Part shown: piece by piece, positions 44,559 through 55,681 of the stretch | Layout: each line of letters begins with the position of its first letter | Position numbering within the stretch: position 1 is the stretch's first letter | Source: Polyodon spathula | Taxonomy: Eukaryota > Chordata > Actinopteri > Acipenseriformes > Polyodontidae | DNA: 64,000 nt | Reading direction: 5' to 3' | NCBI RefSeq assembly: GCF_017654505.1 | Contig: NC_054548.1 | Location: 36,883,570-36,947,569, forward strand | Translations under genes and position numbers: made by a program | Notes under the pieces: generated by a model | Told to the model about the DNA's origin: nothing | The model's database searches: none | Seen by the model: only the letters and a program-made list of their open reading frames with translations

Positions 44559-46170
44559 TATACACTGTAGTAATTCACTTGCTCCATAAAGTGGGTGTGC
44601 ATTTCACCCCCCTGTCCCTTTTATTAGGGTCAGTAGCCTGGCCAGGTTAAAACTCTGCTTCCCATAGTTCCTTGCTATCACCCTCTGTTCATCCTCCCCC
44701 TGCCCATTTGCTCATTCAGATATCCACTTTTCTTCCAATCTCAGAGTTCCTTGGAAGCCAGTACCGGTATTAAAGCTGGCTGGGTAGGCCAGGAAAAGAC
44801 TCTCTTTTTCTCTTGAGGAATCTATTTCACAAACAGCACATTACTTAATTATAGTGTAACTTTAACTTTATTTTAGATAAATACAGGTGCACCCATTTAC
44901 TATTTTGTTACAATCTTGTATTTTTGTCTAAACCTTTCTTTTGTTCACACTGTTATTTGTTTAAGTTTAGTTGCTGTTCAAGGTCTGTTTAGGGGATGTT
45001 TTTGTTAGTGTGTATAGTCTCCATTTTGTTCCTGATTCTCGTGATATTTTACAAACTGCTGTTCACCATTCAACCCGGTACTACTTGGACTCGCCATTTT
45101 CTACGATCGCTATTTTTTCATAAACCTTCATCTATTATCATCAGTACAGGACTCTATTCAAAACTTCATTATTTGTTGGTGAGATTATTCCTTTTCTGTT
45201 TGCTGGTTTTTTCTACTTTTGGTTCCTGTAATTTTGGTTTTGTTTTTGTTACTTTGGCGTACATGTGCATTGCTTCACTGGACTTTAGGCCTAAATTTCA
45301 TTTATCATCCATTGCCGTCAAGACTGTCTTTGAAATTGTTTTCCCCGTATATTTATTCATTCACCTTCATCTCTTTTGCATTCATTTAGCTTTAGTGTTA
45401 GTTTGTTGGGATATTTGTTTTTAGTTCACTTTATTTTCTTACTCGCATGTACCTTCCACCTAACTAAATGTTCTCTGCAATAAGTTGTTGTCCTTATTTC
45501 ATTACATAGTTTACAACAATGAAACATTTGTTCATGAAATTGACACCTCTGACGTCCCTGTTTTTGCTGTCTCTCACTCCGACTTATACAGATTGGGCTT
45601 CTTAATGCTTTATTTTTATAATGAACGCATATATAGCATGACTACAAACAGTGAAAAAATAATACACATTAAAGAAAAGGGTATGAACATATACCCGTGT
45701 AAATGAGTATATCTATACCCAAATATAAAACCGCAATCATTGTTTCTAATACTACATAAATTAAATATAACTACTTCTGTTATGATGGCTGTGTTCTACT
45801 CGATGGAGGAGCGTATGCATCTGCCAGCTGATTGTGTAAATTGTTACATACAAACCTGTAAAACCGAAATGTGTTTTTCTTAAGTAATAAAAAGTATATA
45901 AAATGTTTCATATTAGGCACAAGTTGTTATCCTACCTGTCATTTCAGTTTGCTGTATGCGTCCGAGTGCCACTTGCTGTATTTCAATCATAATGACTACA
46001 CTCGTAAATATTTCCTTCTGATATATTCCCCCTTCTGGAATAAAACAAAGGATTTGTCTCCCAGATACATTGAACAATAAGCAAACAAACCATAAATCCT
46101 GATCCAAATCTTAATCTAACATGCAAGAATCCCAAACTGAGTTTTTATTCCAGATTATCCTGACATGAAG
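44559..46170. other. No gene recognised
   Basis: The open frame at 44996-45424 is Phe/Leu-rich because the DNA is T-rich; I see no true membrane-protein signature. A short GC-richer block at about 44590-44790 looks like a repeat or promoter-like DNA but is unidentified. Confidence 0.45.
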
Positions 46171-46197
46171 TCTTTTTTTTTTTTTTTTTTTTTTTCT
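46171..46197. repeat. Poly-T run
   Basis: About 25 consecutive T, close to the 3' end of the minus-strand LTR. Confidence 0.95.
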
Positions 46198-46264
46198 TTT
46201 TAATCGGTTTTGCTTTGCTGCACGGTAGCTTAACGAGCCAAAAATTGACAATCTATATTCACGA

Positions 46265-46797
46265 CAGACATGCCTGCAGGTTAAGTGTGTGAAGGTAAAG
46301 CAGCAGAGATTAATAAACGGACCATTATAATCCAGGTACAATGTTTAATGGTTTTTAAATCCAATGGCCTGATGGCAAAACAACAGTAAATAACAATGGT
46401 AATGAAGCAATACAGCGGCGTGTATTGCTTATTTGTATTCCGCAGGTTGGCCCCGAAATAATAGCAGTCCTGTTTTTAGTTCATCAACATGTAACACAAA
46501 CACTAGTCCACAGTGCGTGCTCTCGTGCTCGTGGTGAATACAGTTCTTTAATGCAAACAAAGTGCAATGTTGTTGATCTGGATTTAGTGCTTGACTTTGG
46601 CAACAGCTTCGGATCGTGTTAGCCATCCAAATAATTACAAACAGTATTATTAATGACAAACAAACGGAACACTCGCATTTCACAATGGGGAATAAACTGT
46701 CATGTCATTTAGTCCAGGGTATTCTGTTCCCTTTACCCAGCGCCCTTGCAGGTCGGGAGGGAGATCTAATGGAAAAATTCATTCGATATCTGCCACA
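46265..46797 (-). mobile_element. Diverged solo LTR of the 19-kb gypsy family
   Basis: Reading the minus strand from 46797, TGTGGCAGATATCGAATGA, then TTAGATCTCCC, GTAAAGGGAACAGAATACC, GATGGCTAACACGATCCGA and GGATTTAAAA appear in the same order as in the LTR at 19036-19795. Several internal parts are shorter. The 3' border is approximate; no matching duplication was found. The short open frames here are artefacts. Confidence 0.75.
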
Positions 46798-47410
46798 CTA
46801 TTACTCCTTTAAAACGATCCATATAGATTCCAGCTTTGCTGCAATATAAAATTATTTTCATTTCGGAGGCATAGATACAGTGTTTGGAGGTGGCATCCCA
46901 TTTTATTTTTTTTATATGATTGTTTTTATTTGGGCTCCAGGGGCCAGGCTCATTATAGCCGAAGGTTTGTTATAATGAAGGGTGTTCTAGCAAGGGTGTA
47001 CAGTATTATACTGTAATTATAAAAACTGTTGCTCCCATAGATATAAAATTATAACCCAAGATGTGTCCTCCTCTCCAGCAAAGCATTTTGTACCATACCT
47101 TATAATAACTACAGACTGCCAGTAATGGTTCATATCCCCATGTTTTATAAGACTGTCTGATTTATTATTTAAAGTGATAAGTCATCATAACTTGCTGTTA
47201 TTCTTGAAACTATGGCAGCTGCCTGATTCTTTTTCTGCACAAGGTAAACGTGTGCTGTCTAATAACATAGTTTAAAGAAATCAATAGGAAATAACTGTAG
47301 CTTTAAATGTCTGAGTCTTTGGGTTCAGGAAAAAGCCAGAATAAAGAACAAAAAAAGTAATGTGAACTTTATGCCAGTGATAATGATGCCACTGGCAAGC
47401 AGCAGCCAGC
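46798..47410. other. No gene recognised
   Basis: AT-rich; nothing recognisable. Confidence 0.45.
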
Positions 47411-47421
47411 GCTCTGCAATA

Positions 47422-47830
47422 TTAAAAAACAAACCCCAGGTGTCCCGGACCCCCAACCTGCATCACCTCCAGACCCTCTGACAGTGACTGCTCCGGGCAG
47501 TGAACTCTGGAGGGGAGCTCACTGCCAAGAAGATGGCAACGGGAGCTCCACTTCTCCCTCATGCTGTGTAGCCGGCAGGCATCCCCAGACAATTGTGAGC
47601 AGGCATCCCAAGGTGATGCAGGTTCGGCAGCCCTAGGAGCTGCAGGCATGGCAGCCATAGACATTGCAAAACAGGCCACCCCAGACGGTTCGGGGTTCTC
47701 CATTTCTCCCTTTTGGTAATGGAAGCGGGATCTGCAGGTAGTCTCCCTCTGGTGGTGACAATGAGAGCTGCTGGTAATCTCCCTTTTGTGGTGTAGGTGG
47801 AAAGAGCAGGTAGTCTCCCTCTACTGGCCG
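47422..47830 (-). pseudogene. Gag-like low-complexity coding remnant with 12-residue repeats
   Basis: On the minus strand 47821-47714 is three tandem 36-base units, each encoding Gly-Asp-Tyr followed by a Leu/Pro-rich stretch (for example GDYLLFPPTPQK). It leads into a GC-rich region with an Ala/Pro-rich open frame (47703-47422). Such proline-rich degenerate repeats occur in gag-type proteins of fish LTR elements, but I cannot assign the family. A poly-C run lies nearby at about 47901-47920. Confidence 0.4.
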
Positions 47831-47900
47831 CTCATGCTACCCCCTGTCTGGGTGCTGTATGCTCATGCTCCATAAATTAATGTAAAAGAAGTCCACAAGA

Positions 47901-47920
47901 CCCCCCCCCCCCCCCCCCCC
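47901..47920. repeat. Poly-C run
   Basis: About 20 consecutive C. Confidence 0.95.
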
Positions 47921-50021
47921 ATCATGTCAAGGAAATTCATGGTTAAATTAATTAATATAAGCAATTCTCAGGTATTTAATTCTTTTGTCTAGTGGCATGC
48001 TGTAGGGTTGGGTTGTTAACGCCGATTCCAGAACATTTTTAACCGGATCTACTACAAAGGTTGTAGATAAGGCATAGGACACAAACTGTTAACTCTTTGA
48101 AGCTCACCTTCCAAAATGCTGTCTGATTGTCTAGTCTACTAAGGTGCTATAAAATTTATCAAAGCAAGCTATAGTGATGATGCAGTTTTACCATTATTGT
48201 GTTAAACGTTGGTTAAAATGCTTTAAGAATCATTTTTAATTACATAACTTGTAGACAAAGTTTCCTAAAATCTGAATATTAATTTATAATAATGATTATA
48301 AATTAACTTTTTTTGAATAGTCCTTTGTATTATGATGTGTTTTATATGCTTGTAACCATACTTTTTGTATAGAGAATGAAACTTGAGTTTGTAGGCTTCT
48401 CCAATGAATGTAACGAATTATATTGAATAGGAGGATTAAATGATAAATGTAAAATCCTTTGATAACAAAAAGGTGGATTCCATTTCTCGCACACCCTTTT
48501 TGTGTGACACGCAACTGTATTATACTGTGAACCAATGGACGGACTGCCGAGCATTTGTTTACAGTACAAGGGAATGCCTATACGTCATGTTTTTTAAACT
48601 CAAAACAAGGATTTCCACACTCTGGACACTCTGGGCTCTCTCTGGATTCACTCTTTTTTTTCAATCCCATCACTCTCAACTCGTCAAACTCTGAAGAACG
48701 AAGACGCAATAATGTAATCTTCAAAGCTGTCCCCGAGAAGATAGGCTGCCTTCGGAACGATGAAAGCTGTTGCCTACAGTACAGACTTCAGAGGTACTGC
48801 GTTGCTGCACAGTTAACTTCTACAGAGAGGATGACAGTGTTAAGAAGACTTTGTTTTAAACCTTGCACCAACAGAATAAGTATCAAACTTGTATTGTGTG
48901 TTTACAAGTAACTGAACGGAAGCCGTGCTTTTGATGTCGTCACAATACATAATTTGCGCCTATTCAACTAGATGCTGGAACATTGTGCATGCTTCCTTAG
49001 CCACTTGAAAGCTGGCGCATATATACGTAATGCATGACTGAACCGAACAATGCAAGATGAACTACTAAGACTGCTTCACTAATGCAGAACTCTATGACCA
49101 GAGAGCACATCAAGGATTTATGAACATTTAACAATGCATTACTTTTCCTTTTGAATGTTTTAATTTGTTCCTTCTTTATACAGGCTTTTTAACTATGAAG
49201 CCTAACCTTTTATTCTTCTTCCTTTGAGAATTATGAATAAATGTAGTAATTTGGATTGTTAGGTTTATTTTTGTCTTAACAAATATACACTTATTACTGA
49301 ATCTCTTTTCATCATGAATCTGGGGATAATTAAGCCAGAATCACTAGTTCTTATTAAGGTATTGTGTTTATTATGATTAATAATTACATTAAGCTATAAT
49401 GGCTATTTTCTTTAATGGTAATTGGTGAGGAAACAGTTGAATTTACAGGTGAGGAATTCAATAATTGTATTTGCTTCAAATGAGAGGTTTTGCTAAAGCA
49501 TGAACAGGTATGTCAGTCCATGCCTAAGCACTTGCATACAATGCATCTTTCACAGTTAAACTTTACTAAAAAGCAATGATGTTGGATTAGTTCTTGTCAG
49601 AAACTAGCCAGTGTCTCAACAGTTTTCTGTAGCATTGCTTCATACTCTCTAAAACCCATTGATCTCAAGGATGAATGAGCAACATGTTCGGCGGGAGAAT
49701 AAAACACTTAATAGCACTATCTTTAGCTGTTCTGAGGGTGGTTGAGCTCTCGTTATTAAGAAGCGAAACGGCCTTTACATCCATTCCATCAAGTAAAGCC
49801 TTGTTTCGCTGCAGCTGTATGGTCTATCTCGACTAAGCTCTTATGTACTAAAACTGCAAATTGAGCTTTAAATATTTCAGCAGACTCTTAATCTCATATT
49901 TATTAACTACAAATAAACAGCCTTGTTATCAGCAGAGTTCATGCACTTTCATGCCCAGGTTCTGGTTGTAGAAAATAACTGCTGTAAACTTAAATGTTCA
50001 GTTTACATCACTTACTGTTGG
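47921..50021. other. No gene recognised
   Basis: Short open frames at 48440-48911 have no recognisable motif; the stretch may be an unidentified repeat. Confidence 0.4.
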
Positions 50022-50215
50022 GGCTCCCAAGTGGCACATCCGGTAAAGGCACTCCTGTAGCTTGGAGATCGCCGGTTTGAATCTAAGCTATACCACTGCC
50101 GACCATGGATGGTAGTTCCCAGAGGTGTGGTGCACAATTGGCTATGCGCTGCCCAGGCATTGTACGGGTAAGGTCGGCTGGGGAGCCCATACTCGCAAAT
50201 TTGGTAAGAGATTCT
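50022..50215 (+). mobile_element. SINE with tRNA-like head
   Basis: GGGGCTCCCAAGTGGCACAT starts the unit. AGTGGCACATCCGG resembles an RNA polymerase III A box, and GCCGGTTTGAATCTA (about 50071) a B box, at roughly tRNA spacing. A tRNA-unrelated body follows, including CACTGCCGACCATGGATGG and GGTGCACAATTGGC. This would be transcribed by Pol III and mobilised by a LINE. I recall closely similar repeats from sturgeon-type genomes, but this is unverified. Confidence 0.65.
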
Positions 50216-50498
50216 CAATTTTTCAGTTTGCTAACTTTTCTCAGTTGTTTAAACAGTCCTTTTTTTTCTTTTCTTCACCATTTTCCTTGTGTTCCAAATG
50301 CCAAGTTGACTACATTATGTCTTGTGTTCAAATAGCTGAACAGTTTGGATAATTGACTGTATAGGTCTTTTGTTGTTTAGATTTGTATGGTTATCTCCTT
50401 TAAAAATAGGAACAAACATGCATATTTCCAAATTGATGGAACTGAGTCAAAGGAGAGATTAAATAGATCGGCTGATAGTTGAACTATATGCTGCTACC

Positions 50499-50499
<1 letters not shown>

Positions 50500-50526
<27 letters not shown>
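50500..50526. repeat. Poly-A run
   Basis: About 27 consecutive A; it could be the tail of an unrecognised retrocopy. Confidence 0.95.
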
Positions 50527-50529
<3 letters not shown>

Positions 50530-51019
50530 GTCCTTGGGAGAGATGCAGATAATCTGAGATGCTCAATCACACCCTCTTTGCACTAATTAACATCTACTTA
50601 AGTATAACTCAGTTGAGTTATTTTGACCAATATCCCAGCACAAACAGACTGACCACTGATAATTCTAATATTCATATTGATTCTCAAGCATCTCTTATGG
50701 TTGCAAGCTTGTAGTCTGTTTTTGACTGCTTTAGTGTTTCACATTTATTCACTGTCCTATACATGTCCATGGACATACCTTATATTGTATTTCTCGGGAT
50801 GTAAAACTGTCAAACAGTTATAAAGGATTTGACTTTTACACATCCCTTCAATACTGTTAATGTGCCTACTCCACCCTCAAGTCAAACGTCCCAGCAAATA
50901 ACATATCGTCCTAAAGGCTTACTAAATGCCTCTTATTGAATCTGCCACCCTCTTTGCTCACAAATGTAGTTCCTATGCATGTTGAAGAGGCAGTTGCAAA
51001 CTATAATTGCTCTTTGTTT

Positions 51020-51722
51020 CCTATTGTTGACCCTCTTAGAACTCGAAGGTTTCATGGCCATTCCTCTCCCTGGTATATAGATCGAGTGAGAGATAAAGTG
51101 GAGGTCTGGTCTCACTTTTCACAACTAGATCTGAAAACCACTCTCGTCTACCTATAAACTTGCTCTCATCTCTGCCAGGAACAGTTATAGTATAATTGCA
51201 GAAAGCTGTGGAAATCCCTGGGTGGTGTTTAGAACTTAATAAGATATCTTATGCAGCTACATCTTCAACATCCTCGCTAAATATTGCAAAAAAATTGGTT
51301 GACAAAACTATTGCAAATAGTTTTGTCAATAGTTGAGTACTGCAAATCCCTTGTTCCCTTTGACTACAATTATTTGGTCAGGACTTAATTATTCAGTTAA
51401 TTTAATCTTTGTAATTAAGGTCTTGTACATAATATGCTAATAAAGTACTATAACATGTTCCTTTGATCCCTGGCCAACCACGATAGTACGTCGGTGTGTA
51501 GAAAGCCTTGCTCCTTACGTTACTCACATCATTAATGTGTCACTCAAAAAGGATGTACTTCCTATAGTGCTAAAAACATCAATTGTGATACCTACTCTTA
51601 CAGATCAGTGGATTCTGATGCTGTATACAACTACTGGCCAATTTTAGATCTTCCATTTTTAGCTATGGATTTAGAGAGGATTGTTGCTAAACAGTTACTT
51701 CAATACTGTTCTTTAGACCAGC
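51020..51722 (+). pseudogene. L2-like LINE ORF2 fragment (linker and RT start)
   Basis: Plus-strand frames read RRFHGHSSPWYIDRVRDKVE, a Ser-Ala-Arg-Asn-Ser-Tyr block, VESLAPYVTHIINVSLKK and an Ile-Pro-Thr-Leu segment, then MDLERIVAKQLLQY. This is the region between the endonuclease and the RT fingers of L2/Rex1-like LINEs. Stops and frameshifts are frequent. The catalytic RT core is absent. The 3' tail of a similar LINE lies on the same strand at 53238-54315, so both may be one interrupted copy. Confidence 0.75.
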
Positions 51723-53237
51723 TTTGAGAAATGTAATCTGTTTTGTGGAAGAAAGAACAATGTATATATTACAAATATGTCTTCTCTCTGAGCTACAAAC
51801 TGCAATTTCACAGAAAATCAGTCAGTTTCTGCAGATTTCTTGTCTGTTTCAACTTCTTTCTTGAGTTTTAGCCTGGACTCCTGCTGAGATTTTTAGATTA
51901 AAAGGAATTTATATGGCACCTAAAGCAATACAAGATCTGATAAGGCAAAGCTGTGGTTCTTTTCAAAAGCTAAATTGAAATTCCTAGACCAACTGGCATC
52001 AGTTAGACCAGGGGTTTTCAATATTCTTTTAAAACTGTACCCCTTCTGTTGGGAGGTTTCAGCTAAAGTACCCTTTACAATTTTCATTCTACTTTATGGT
52101 ACCACAGTTGCAATAAAAGGCAGAATGATCTGATTAACATTCTGGGACTGACAAACTACTGGTTTAGGCAGAATACCTAATAGGCTTAATTCTTTAATTA
52201 CATCTCTTTGGATGCACAGAAGTAAAATACAGTATTTGGGAATCTCTGGTATTTGCTTTTTATTTGGCAAAGTTATTATAACTAATACCAAATAGTCTGA
52301 ATTATAAATGTTGATCACCTTATTGTAAGGTTTCATATAAATTGTAATTGTGCCCCTTTAAATAGTAAAGAAGTGAGAAATCATTGAATCGCTGTCTCTG
52401 AACATTGTGCAATTTCCTTGTGGTTAATATAAGGCTTTTTAAATACTGCTTGGAGTTGTCCTTTCTTTGTAGCTATGTAACCTTGCATGCAGCTCGAAGT
52501 GCCTCTGTCTGAGAGTCATAAGAAACTTTTTTATGGCTCCAAAAGCAGATGAGATCTCGAGCGGATGACCCTTGTTTATGCACAAGTTGTTTCTACTTAA
52601 AGCTGATTTTAATCATAGGTGCAAACCACAATCAACCCAGCTAAAATTGATTAGAATCCACAAACTTCTGCTAAGAGTGATGCACTGTGCTTTTGGAGCT
52701 GCATCACAGGGGGTGCCTCCAGTAAACAGGGGCCGATTGTTCATTGGTGAAGGTAGGAGACTTTCACTATCTAAAATATTAGCCCAGTATATTAATGTCT
52801 GTAACTGTTACTTCGGGGCTCTAAGATTACCTGACCAGACCTGTAGGCTTAGCTGCAGCTATGTTGCTCAGGATTCCACCTGCTGAGACCTGTAACTTTG
52901 CTTGCAGTATTATCCTGTGATTGCGTCCTGTACTGTCTTTGGATTTGCTTTGTTCCTGAATAAAACTCTTGATTGAAGATTACCTGAAGAAGACTGACAT
53001 ATTGTTAAGAAAACTAACCTTACATTTAACAATTTCACATTTCAGCATAATTCTGTGTGGCATTTAAAATGTTTACAATATCAAAACCCTTTACAGTTCA
53101 TTTATTTAGCGCCATTCTTAAGTACTCGGGCATTTTGACCTACAGATGTCAATTATACACTGGTATAGGTCCGCATTGGGGACCTATACCAAGCCATATT
53201 TTGGCTTATTTAGCTACATGGTTCTGACTCCTTGGAT
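51723..53237. other. No gene recognised; possible LTR-like block
   Basis: The block at about 52478-52990 starts TGTAACC and carries CTGAATAAAACTC (about 52957) near its end, which resembles an LTR, but no target duplication was found. ACCAGGGGTTTTCAA (about 52009) resembles a hAT terminus without a partner. Confidence 0.35.
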
Positions 53238-54315
53238 CTCTCTTCCAGCTTTAGTGTGTGATCCTCCCACCGTTGCTCACTTTAAATCAACTCTCAAGAC
53301 CCACCTGTTCTCTCTTTAAGCCTGATATCTGCTATTAGCTGCTGTCTTACTATTTCACATTGTTACCGTCATGTATTATGCACTTTCCATTGTATTTAAT
53401 GTATTATCTCATGTATTATGTTACTATCATGTATTATACACTTTCCAGTTTAATGTACTATTTCATGTATTACGTGTAGTGAAAAAATTAAGCTGACGAA
53501 TGTTTTTTGACTCAGTTTATATACAAGAAAGGTATACCTCCAATACGATCATATAAGCACGAGATTGAAACTGACTTCGGACAAGGCCTCAGTACAGCTC
53601 CGTGCATATGTTTGTATCAGAAAGCACGGATATCCATGGAGTCAATTCAAAAGGGATCAAAAGACTGCCAAAACTTTACAATTTTGGGTATTTATACTTT
53701 TTTTTTTTTTTAAACAACTGTTGACTTCACTCCCCTTTGTCTTACCTCTGTCTAATGATAGGGGTTTCCACTCTATCATTGCACATTCCCTCTGCGAGGA
53801 AAAGGAGGAGCTGCATACCACGTTGTACTTAGCAGGGCACATCCATCTTGTCTTTCAGTTCCCCTCGTCCATCTCGCACGATCTCTGCTGATCTCCTGAA
53901 TTTTGGCGTTTAGCTCAGGCACCCATCTGTGACTTTGAGTCATGTTAGGCTATGTGAAACTGCACGTAGCTGGTTTTGCCAATGGAAAATGAAGGAACAC
54001 AAAACTTACACAATACTGTGTAGAACCTTAATATAAAAGCATATTAAAGCAACTGAATTAGTAAGCACATTAAAACAACTATAAAAACACATTCACACAA
54101 TTTAAACATGATGATTAAAAACAACCTAACTATAAAACAGACATACACAATGTAAAACTTAATCAATAACATAATTAATACCTCATCCAGAAAGCCATCA
54201 CTACTTATGCATTTCTCTGTATCTGAAGTATTATGAATTTTCTTGTTGCTGCATCTTGTAAAGTGATTTGTGATGGTGGTCCATTATGAAAGGTGCTATA
54301 TAAAATAGATTGATA
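53238..54315 (+). mobile_element. L2-like LINE 3' end, split by a 730-bp insertion
   Basis: WISLPALVCDPPTVAHFKST and a Lys-Thr-His-Leu-Phe-Ser-Leu-stop block mark the ORF2 end. The 3' UTR with CATGTATTATG units follows to 53474, is interrupted, and resumes at 54205 with ATGCATTTCTCTGTATCTG, then GTGATTTGTGATGGTGG and GAAAGGTGCTATATAAAATA (about 54288). Comparison with the copy at 13275-13560 fixes the insertion borders. Confidence 0.82.
53475..54204. mobile_element. 730-bp insertion in the LINE 3' UTR, unidentified
   Basis: The insert begins TGTAGTGAAAAAATT and ends CCATCACTAC, giving a short terminal inverted repeat (GTAGTGA / TCACTAC). It is flanked by TTACG (53470-53474) and TTATG (54205-54209), a 5-bp duplication with one C/T difference. 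Size, 5-bp duplication and near TG...CA ends suit a solo LTR, but I do not recognise the family. The open frames inside are not convincing. Confidence 0.65.
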
Positions 54316-54944
54316 TTTAAATAGTGTACTCGGGGTATGAGGCTTGTTAAACTATTTATGCCTTTGCTTTGTACCATACGACTTACCTTCTAATTTTAAA
54401 ACAGTAAAATGTATTTTGAGGGGGTAAAATTCAACATTATCTTGAAGTCATGAATAATCTAGATAAATACTGTACATTCTTTAATGTTAATGATGTATGC
54501 CTTAAAGTAGCCTTCCATTTTAGTTACTTTCAACTACTGTACAACCACTGTTACTTTATCAACTCTTTTTTTTCTGAATTGCATTAATAAGTTGTAAAAC
54601 AGTAATATTATATGCACTTTTTTTTTTTTTTTTTTTCAGCGGTTGCCTGACGATGGTTCCAGTTGGATTTGTAGCCAGACCGGGGTGTTCACGCTTCAAC
54701 CTGTGTAGCGTCTAATTTTTCTTTTTCTTATTGTGATTGGCTGTAAAGACCACATGGCTAGCCAGAGACTGGATCATGTTTGTTGGGTTGGATTTTCTTT
54801 TGTACAGTTTCCTAGTAACTGAAGACATGGTATTCTGGGAGATTTAGTTGTTAGTGTTTTAGGAGAGGCGGGAATGGTGGCAGACAAGCTGTCCAGCAAA
54901 ATTGCTATGCATATTTTTACGCTTTAAAATTTAGTGCGTATTCC

Positions 54945-54984
<40 letters not shown>

Positions 54985-55681
54985 CATAAAAATGGCAGGT
55001 GCACAGCTTTGCTTTTTTTTTCTCCAAACTTTTTGTAGATTCCTTCTACGGACCAGTAGTAATGTTGCGTTCGATAGAATACAAAAATATAGTTTAACAA
55101 AAAAAAGTACTAACTTTTCTGTCCTTTTTCCTTCCTTGTTTTTCTGTAGCTATAAAGGGGCAGTGCATTATATGTTGGGTTTTTTAATAACTGACACTCA
55201 AATGGTGAGTTTTTCTTTGCAGCCTGAAAAGCCATGCTAGGGCTGCATGTGAAAACGCAGGGGACTTGCTGTTGTGCATCATCAACGGGTTCTCTGGTCC
55301 AAGGTGATCTATGTTGCAGCTAACCTCCTACTGCCACATGTTGCTCTGGTTGTGTCCTTTTCATTACTGCTCCCTGAAAAGCTCCCTTCTGCACTGGGAC
55401 TAGAAGTGGAACTTTCCATTTCTTCATGAATATAACCAGGGTCACTGTTAGGGGTTTGAGATTCCCCAGACTGAGTTGAACAACAATTCCTCAGCCCTTA
55501 GAAAATGCCTTGCCATAGTTATAGTACAGACCTTGAAGTAAAAGAAAGAAAATAAATGCATATACTACATGAAAATAAGAAAACACCCAGCTATAGTTAT
55601 CAGATCTACAATAAAATAAATTATAAAAAACATTAAGAGTGTCACCTCCTCCTTCATACATTTATTATATTAGTCTGTCCA
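54316..55681. other. No gene recognised
   Basis: T-runs at about 54619-54638 and 54950-54980; otherwise nothing recognisable. Confidence 0.45.

Noticed and set aside
44996..45424. Long open frame of 142 residues resembling a membrane protein
   Set aside because: The Phe/Leu/Val bias follows from T-rich DNA; there is no family motif, and no splice or poly(A) context supports it.
50022..50100. A functional tRNA gene
   Set aside because: The A/B boxes are degenerate, no cloverleaf closes, and a SINE-type body follows.
52478..52990. Solo LTR of an endogenous retrovirus-like element
   Set aside because: TGTAACC start and AATAAA near the end are suggestive, but no target duplication, no second copy and no coding remnants support it.
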